Below, in pieces: positions 6,363 to 10,553 of a stretch of 10,553 nucleotides of DNA. Origin of the DNA: Flavobacterium sp. (GTDB lineage: Bacteria; Bacteroidota; Bacteroidia; Flavobacteriales; Flavobacteriaceae); NCBI RefSeq assembly GCF_021151785.1, contig NZ_JAGKWP010000083.1, positions 1 through 10,553 of the forward strand, in the 5' to 3' direction. The notes under the pieces are model-generated. The model had not been told where the DNA came from and searched no databases. It saw only the letters and a list, made by a program, of their open reading frames with translations. Within the stretch, counting starts at the first letter, position 1, and each line of letters begins with the position of its first letter. Position numbers and translations under genes: made by a program.

Positions 6363-7131
6363 ATAATTGAATTAAATCTTTAGTTTGTTCTAAAAGATCT
6401 GATTTGACTTGCATATGATGTGCATTTTCAGTCCACACTCGAACAGTAAAATGGATAGTGGTATCGGTAAAGTGATTAATATACACTTCTGTCTTAGAAT
6501 CTCTTAATAATAAGGGATGAGCAGAGGCTATTTTTTCTAATTTTACTTTTAAACCACTTATGTCACTCGTATAATTAGTCATGATGTCAAGATCAACTCT
6601 TCTTGTTCCTAATTGAGTATAGTTTTTTATTTTTCCATTGGATAATAGTCCGTTTGGTATATATACGACTTGATTAGTAGCAGTAATAATTTTAGTTGAA
6701 AAAATCATGATTTCTTCAACTCTCCCATGTTCTCCTTGAACTTCAATTGAATCGCCTACACGAAATGGTTTGAATAGAATAATTAGTATACCCCCAGCAA
6801 AATTTGATAATGATCCTTGTAGTGATAAACCAACAGCCAAACCTGCCGCTCCAAGAATAGCAACAAATGAAGAAGTTTCTACGCCTAATTTTGAAATCAC
6901 AGTAATGAATAACATTATTCGTAGTGTCCAAAAAATAATGTTGCCTAAAAAATTCGTTAAAGTAATTTCAACATTTTGTTTTTGCATTAATTTTTTGGCT
7001 GTCTTGGTAATAAAGCTCGTAAACCACAACCCCCCAAAAAGGATGACTAAAGCAACTACAAGTTTAGGAGAATAATCTAAAACTAAGTCCTTAATGTGTT
7101 TAAAATATAATTCTATTTCCGTTGTTGTCAT
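6361..7131 (-). CDS. MscS-family small-conductance mechanosensitive channel
   Basis: This inner-membrane channel opens under membrane tension and protects cells from hypo-osmotic shock. At 256 aa it is a minimal MscS (E. coli MscS has 286). Helices lie at about 22-42 and 62-82, and the pore helix TM3 at 88-120 reads FVAILGAAGLAVGLSLQGSL then SNFAGGILIILF, with the Gly/Ala packing pattern of the MscS pore. The beta domain follows with KPFRVGDSIEVQGEHGRVEEI (121-141) and VYIPNGLLSNGKIKNYT (156-172). The alpha/beta C-terminal domain ends at LIQL. The ATG lies 2 nt after the stop of the NifU-like gene, so the two form an operon. No dedicated promoter is visible, and it ends inside a bidirectional terminator. 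Confidence 0.95.
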   Translation of the reverse strand: MTTTEIELYFKHIKDLVLDYSPKLVVALVILFGGLWFTSFITKTAKKLMQKQNVEITLTNFLGNIIFWTLRIMLFITVISKLGVETSSFVAILGAAGLAVGLSLQGSLSNFAGGILIILFKPFRVGDSIEVQGEHGRVEEIMIFSTKIITATNQVVYIPNGLLSNGKIKNYTQLGTRRVDLDIMTNYTSDISGLKVKLEKIASAHPLLLRDSKTEVYINHFTDTTIHFTVRVWTENAHHMQVKSDLLEQTKDLIQL

Positions 7132-7133
7132 TT

Positions 7134-8030
7134 TTAACCGTTCATGGCTTCTACCACAATTGTATTGTTATTTAACATTTGGCGTAACATGTTTTCAATT
7201 CCATTTTTTAATGTAAAAGTGGATGAAGGGCAACCACTACAAGCGCCTTGAAGTGTTACTTTGACAATGTTTGCTTGTTCATCATAAGAATTAAAAGTAA
7301 TGTTTCCGCCATCACTTTGAACAGCTGGTTTAACATATTCTTCGAGAATGTTAATAATTTGTTGTGAAGTAACATCTAGGTTTTCAAAAAATTCTTCTTG
7401 CTGAATTTTATAATTATCCGTTTTTTCTACTAAATTTTCATCTACAACTATATCTGTTTGTTCCAAATATTGTTTCAGGAAATTACGTAGTTCAAAGGTA
7501 ATTTCGTCCCAACTAGCAATGTCATATTTGGTGATAGAAACATAATTTTCATCAATAAATACCTCTTTTACAAAAGGGAAACTGAATAAATCTTTCGCTA
7601 ATGGAGCGGCTTTTGTTTCGTCAATATTTTTGCATTCAACAGCAGTTTTTGTTAGTAGCTTATTAGCTACAAATTTAGTAACTGCAGGATTAGGTGTTGA
7701 TTCAGCATAAATAGTGATTGGATTTTTTTTAGCTAATGTTGCTTCATTAATAATTACTCCGCCAGAAGTAATGTATTCTTCAATTTGTTTTGCTACTTCC
7801 TCTTGCACTTCTTCCCATTGTACAATTGAAAATTTTTCTATAGCAATAAAATTCCCAGATATATATATTGTTTTAACAAAAGGTAAATAAAATAGCTGTT
7901 TTGCTAAAGGAGAATCTTTCGTTTCATCTATGTTTTTAAATTCAAAATTTTTACCTTTTGTAAGTATTTCATTCCATTCAAATTTAACAATTGAAGGGTT
8001 ATTTGTGTTTTTTATCGAAATTCTGCTCAT
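7134..8030 (-). CDS. NifU-family Fe-S cluster protein with duplicated Nfu N-terminal domain
   Basis: This is a predicted cytoplasmic Fe-S cluster carrier of 298 aa. The C-terminal NifU-like domain (about 222-298) contains KPAVQSDGGNITF and GACSGCPSSTFTL. Cys264 and Cys267 form the CxxC that would hold a 4Fe-4S cluster between two subunits. The N-terminal two thirds are a tandem duplication of the Nfu_N domain: copy 1 at about 3-87 (FKNIDETKDSPLAKQLFYLP) and copy 2 at about 105-189 (CKNIDETKAAPLAKDLFSFP). Copy 2 keeps the usual ESTPNP motif; copy 1 has degenerated to KNTNNP. The start is the ATG at 8030. An in-frame TTG at 8057 lies upstream of the predicted promoter and is rejected. It is the first gene of an operon with the MscS gene, a pairing with no obvious functional logic. 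Confidence 0.94.
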   Translation of the reverse strand: MSRISIKNTNNPSIVKFEWNEILTKGKNFEFKNIDETKDSPLAKQLFYLPFVKTIYISGNFIAIEKFSIVQWEEVQEEVAKQIEEYITSGGVIINEATLAKKNPITIYAESTPNPAVTKFVANKLLTKTAVECKNIDETKAAPLAKDLFSFPFVKEVFIDENYVSITKYDIASWDEITFELRNFLKQYLEQTDIVVDENLVEKTDNYKIQQEEFFENLDVTSQQIINILEEYVKPAVQSDGGNITFNSYDEQANIVKVTLQGACSGCPSSTFTLKNGIENMLRQMLNNNTIVVEAMNG

Positions 8031-8045
8031 TTTAACATGTTTTCT

Positions 8046-8054
8046 GCAAAGATA
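8046..8054 (-). promoter_or_regulatory. Bacteroidota -7 element for the nfu-mscS operon
   Basis: On the minus strand these bases read TATCTTTGC, a perfect TAnnTTTG match, 15 nt upstream of the ATG at 8030. The -33 region shows only a weak TTAG-like match. The same nine bases stand exactly 15 nt before the tsaB ATG. The leader would be about 10 nt, too short for a Shine-Dalgarno site, and none is seen. Confidence 0.6.
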
Positions 8055-8079
8055 CAAATAGTACTTAAACTAAAGTTTA

Positions 8080-8087
8080 TATATTTG
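8080..8087 (+). promoter_or_regulatory. putative Bacteroidota -7 element for the surface-protein gene
   Basis: TATATTTG matches TAnnTTTG perfectly, 37 nt before the ATG at 8125. No convincing TTG is seen near -33. It is divergent from the nfu promoter only about 25 bp away, so the two promoters share one short control region. Confidence 0.45.
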
Positions 8088-8124
8088 GAGTTTATAAAAA
8101 TGTTAACACAACTAAGCAACTATT

Positions 8125-9906
8125 ATGAGAAGAATTACGCTACTTTTATTTTTATTGTTTTCTTTGTTTGTAAATGCTCAGCTTACAGTAAATAACACTA
8201 CAGTTACCCCTCAACAATTAGTTCAAAATGTTTTGTTAGGTTCAGGTATTACTGTTACTAATGTTAAATTTAATGGATCTACAGCTAATGCTTCCGTTTC
8301 TAGAGATCAAGCAGGTCTTTTTAATGGAGGGGTTTCTACAAATTTGGGTATTAATTCTGGGGTTATTTTAGCTACAGGTAAAGCTCAAGTTGCTATTGGG
8401 CCAAATGGAGCAGGTTCTTCGTCTAATCCAACAGCAAACCCTCTTGAAGGGGATCCAGATTTAGCTTTACTTTCTGGACAAACAATTAGAAATGTAGCAA
8501 TTTTAGAATTTGATTTTATACCTCAAGGGCAAAATCTTTCTTTTCAATATGTTTTCGCTTCTGAGGAGTATCCTGAATATTCAGCAAGTACATATAATGA
8601 TGCTTTTGGTTTTTTCTTGAGTGGTCCCGGTATTTCGGGTCCTTATTCAGGTGGTGCTAGAAACATTGCTTTAATTCCATCGTCCACAACAGCTATAACT
8701 ATTAATAATGTTAATAATGGAACTATAAATAATGGCCCTTGTAATAATTGTAATTATTATGTAAACAATACTACATCAGGGCAAAATCCATTTCCAGGAC
8801 CAGGTTCTTCTTTGATACAATATGATGGTTTTACAACTGTGTTAACTGCAGCTGCTACGGTACAATGTGGTCAAACTTATCATATCAAGTTAGCTATAGC
8901 TAATGTTGGTGATAATGGTTATGATTCTGCAGTATTTATACAAGGAGGAAGTTTTAATGTTACACCAGTAAATTTAGGTGTTGATTTAACAGGCGGGTAT
9001 TCGCTGTGTTTGGGAGAAGTTACTACGTTGAATACAGGATTACCTGCTTCAGTTTTGCATCAATGGTCGTTTAATGGTGTTATAATTCCAGGAGCTACAG
9101 GTCCTACATTGACTATTAATCAAAATGGAGCTAATATTCCTGGTACTTACACTGTAATTGCCTATCCTTTTGGTCCTGCTTGTCCAGTTTCAGATTCTAT
9201 TGACGTAGATTATTTTCCTGGACCTACATTGACAACACCTCCTCCCGTTTCATTGTGCGATAATATTTCTCCGCCACTATTCAATTTAAATTCAGTTATT
9301 CCCATTATTATGAATGGGCAATCTATTTCAGATTTTGAAAACTACGGATTTTATCTTACACAGGCTGACGCTATGAATGATGTTAACATGATTCCAATGT
9401 CTCAGTGGTCTGCTTTTCCAGGAACGAATGGTCAAATAATTTATTTTGCAGGTGAAAATGTTCCTGATGGAACTGGATGTAGAGCTGAAGTTCATTTCAA
9501 TCTGATTCAGGTTCCATGCCCAATTACAAATCCACCTGATTTAACTTTATGTGATGACGCTAGTAATGATGGTATTGCTGTATTTAATTTTGATCCTCAA
9601 ACGCCAATAGTATTAGGGTCTTTAACTCCATCAAATTATGTTGTTACTTATCACACTTCACAGGTCGACGCTAATGGAGACGTTAATGCTATAACACCAA
9701 CAAATGCTTATTCGAATATTAGTAATCCACAGACAATTTATGTTAGAAGAGAGGAAGCGGCTAATCCATCGAATTTTATTACCTCTTCGTTTCAATTGCA
9801 TGTTGTAGCTCAGCCTACGGTTACGATTTCTGGTTCAGCTTCAATATGTTTAGGTTCGTCGACGAATTTAACATTTACAGGTACTCCTAGGTTGTTGGTA
9901 CTTTGA
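8125..9906 (+). CDS. choice-of-anchor L surface protein, N-terminal part (frame broken at 3' end)
   Basis: This is a secreted, adhesin-like protein of 593 codons before a premature TGA. The signal peptide MRRITLLLFLLFSLFVNA is followed by a choice-of-anchor L domain (about 20-280). Typical elements are GLFNGGVSTNLGINSGVILATG (written here as 64-85), LEFDFIPQGQNLSFQYVFAS, EEYPEY, NDAFGFFLSGPG, the CNNCNYYVNN cysteine pair and GDNGYDSAVFIQGGSF. Next come an Ig-like module (about 285-363), a module opening VSLCDN (376) and one opening LTLCDDASNDG (473-483). Last is the start of another module, ISGSASICLGSSTNLTFTGTP (568-588), which stops abruptly after RLLVL. Such proteins are normally exported by the type IX system and end in a sorting domain; none is present here, which supports a broken frame. 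The sequence continues in the -1 frame (next entry). Confidence 0.85.
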   Translation: MRRITLLLFLLFSLFVNAQLTVNNTTVTPQQLVQNVLLGSGITVTNVKFNGSTANASVSRDQAGLFNGGVSTNLGINSGVILATGKAQVAIGPNGAGSSSNPTANPLEGDPDLALLSGQTIRNVAILEFDFIPQGQNLSFQYVFASEEYPEYSASTYNDAFGFFLSGPGISGPYSGGARNIALIPSSTTAITINNVNNGTINNGPCNNCNYYVNNTTSGQNPFPGPGSSLIQYDGFTTVLTAAATVQCGQTYHIKLAIANVGDNGYDSAVFIQGGSFNVTPVNLGVDLTGGYSLCLGEVTTLNTGLPASVLHQWSFNGVIIPGATGPTLTINQNGANIPGTYTVIAYPFGPACPVSDSIDVDYFPGPTLTTPPPVSLCDNISPPLFNLNSVIPIIMNGQSISDFENYGFYLTQADAMNDVNMIPMSQWSAFPGTNGQIIYFAGENVPDGTGCRAEVHFNLIQVPCPITNPPDLTLCDDASNDGIAVFNFDPQTPIVLGSLTPSNYVVTYHTSQVDANGDVNAITPTNAYSNISNPQTIYVRREEAANPSNFITSSFQLHVVAQPTVTISGSASICLGSSTNLTFTGTPRLLVL

Positions 9907-10553
9907 GTTATTCTCCTTCTAGTTTTTGTACTTCAGATTTAGGAACGTATTCGCCATCTTTTTCGACTACTACAGCTGGTTCCGGATCATGCGCTTCAAA
10001 CGTTCCTACATATACTTCTACTCCGTCTGGTTTAACTATTAATGCTTCGACAGGTGTTATTACCCCAAGTACAAGTTTGCCAGGGACTTATACTGTAACG
10101 ATTAATTTTCCTTTATGTGGAGGATGTCCAGCAGCTGGTTATAGTACTACGGTAACAATAGCATCACCAACAACAGCTACAGTCTCTTACACTACACCTT
10201 TGTGTACTTCAGATACGTCAACTTATGTTCCGGTATTAACAGGAGCTACAAGTGCTACGAATTATTCAGCAACTCCTTCAGGATTAACCATTGATGCTAC
10301 AACAGGAGTTATAACGCCAAGTACGAGTTTAGCGGGTACATATACAATTACTTATGTTCCGAATGGAGTGGGAGCTTGTGCTACTATTTCAACATCAACT
10401 ACAGTAACTATTACAGCAGCGCCTACGGCAACCATTGCTTATGTAGGTACACCGTTCTGTAAAGATATAACAGTGGCTCAATCGGTAACATTAGCTGGAA
10501 CGAACGCTTATACTGGAGGTACTTTTACTTCTACATCAGGTTTAACGCTTGAT
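9891..10553 (+). CDS. repeat region of the same surface protein in the -1 frame (partial at the right edge)
   Basis: From 9891 the frame beginning GTT GTT GGT ACT TTG is open to the window edge (221 codons). It has no ATG near its start and is preceded in frame by TAG at 9888-9890, so it is unlikely to be an independent gene. It encodes Ser/Thr/Gly-rich repeats such as FCTSDLGTYSPSFSTT, PSGLTINASTGVITPSTSLP and GTYTVTINFPLCGGCPAAG, the kind found in Bacteroidota gliding or adhesin-type surface proteins. It is best read as the continuation of the gene that starts at 8125. The C-terminus, where a type IX sorting domain would be expected, is outside the window. Confidence 0.7.
9894..10553 (+). 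repeat. tandem coding repeats of about 84-93 codons
   Basis: There are two full units and one partial: 9894-10172 (93 codons), 10173-10424 (84 codons) and 10425 to the edge. Each opens with a (T)xSY...(F/L)C(T/K) segment and contains SGLTI(N/D)A(S/T)TGVITPSTSL. This stretch starts at 10026 in unit 1 and 10278 in unit 2, 252 nt apart. A third copy begins with SGLTLD at 10536, 258 nt further on. DNA identity is visibly partial, with many synonymous differences, so these are old repeats, not recent duplications. Confidence 0.8.

Noticed and set aside
6743..7075. Open frames overlapping the MscS gene on both strands
   Set aside because: They overlap the conserved TM1-TM3 coding region and their translations show no family features.
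9555..9680. Possible calcium loops in the surface protein (DDASNDGIAVFN and DANGDVN)
   Set aside because: Position 12 of the first lacks an acidic residue and the second is too short. Both belong to recurrent Bacteroidota surface-protein modules, so a binding claim is not supported.
9889..9907. Resemblance to the prfB (RF2) programmed frameshift site: AGG upstream and CTT TGA at the stop
   Set aside because: The prfB site causes a +1 shift. Here +1 leads into a frame that stops at once (TAG at 9917-9919), while the open repeat frame needs -1. The context after TGA is G, not C, and no -1 slippery heptamer is present.

Overview
The window looks like chromosomal DNA of a Flavobacterium-type member of the Bacteroidota. 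The evidence is strong AT richness, promoter elements of the TAnnTTTG type instead of -10/-35 boxes, few Shine-Dalgarno sites, signal peptides ending in '..AQ', a choice-of-anchor L surface protein, a DUF4403 lipoprotein and a tandem Nfu_N NifU-like protein. I see no RNA gene, insertion sequence, CRISPR array or phage gene. Most of the window is ordinary conserved core genome. The right end is a variable surface-protein gene.

Left block (1-1325, + strand): the 3' part of a SCO1/SenC copper chaperone, a five-helix DUF420 membrane protein, and an 88-aa membrane protein with a periplasmic CxxC. They are tightly packed and probably form the tail of a cytochrome oxidase assembly operon whose oxidase genes would lie left of the window. 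The DUF420 protein carries a textbook EF-hand loop in a predicted periplasmic loop. A hairpin overlapping the stop codon of the small gene separates this block from a convergent DUF4403 lipoprotein gene (1350-2741, - strand).

Middle block (2867-5545, + strand): a TolC-type outer-membrane factor and a MacA/HlyD-type periplasmic adaptor 3 nt apart. This is an efflux or secretion pair without its inner-membrane pump in the window. A strong terminator follows, then a good Bacteroidota promoter and tsaB (5661-6320), a subunit for tRNA t6A synthesis. A perfect 16-bp bidirectional terminator lies between tsaB and a convergent two-gene operon (8030-6361, - strand). That operon holds a NifU-family Fe-S protein with a duplicated N-terminal domain and a small MscS-family channel.

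Right block (8125-10553, + strand): a large secreted adhesin-like protein. It has a signal peptide, a choice-of-anchor L domain, Ig-like and Asn/Asp-rich modules, then Ser/Thr-rich repeats of about 84-93 residues. The reading frame breaks near 9889-9906: the first frame stops at TGA, and the repeats continue in the -1 frame, open to the window edge. This is a frameshift, a deletion junction between repeats, or a sequencing/assembly error.

No wholly new system is evident. The best leads are the EF-hand loop in DUF420, the small CxxC protein beside SCO, the broken adhesin frame, and a 9-bp promoter element with identical spacing in front of tsaB and the nfu operon.
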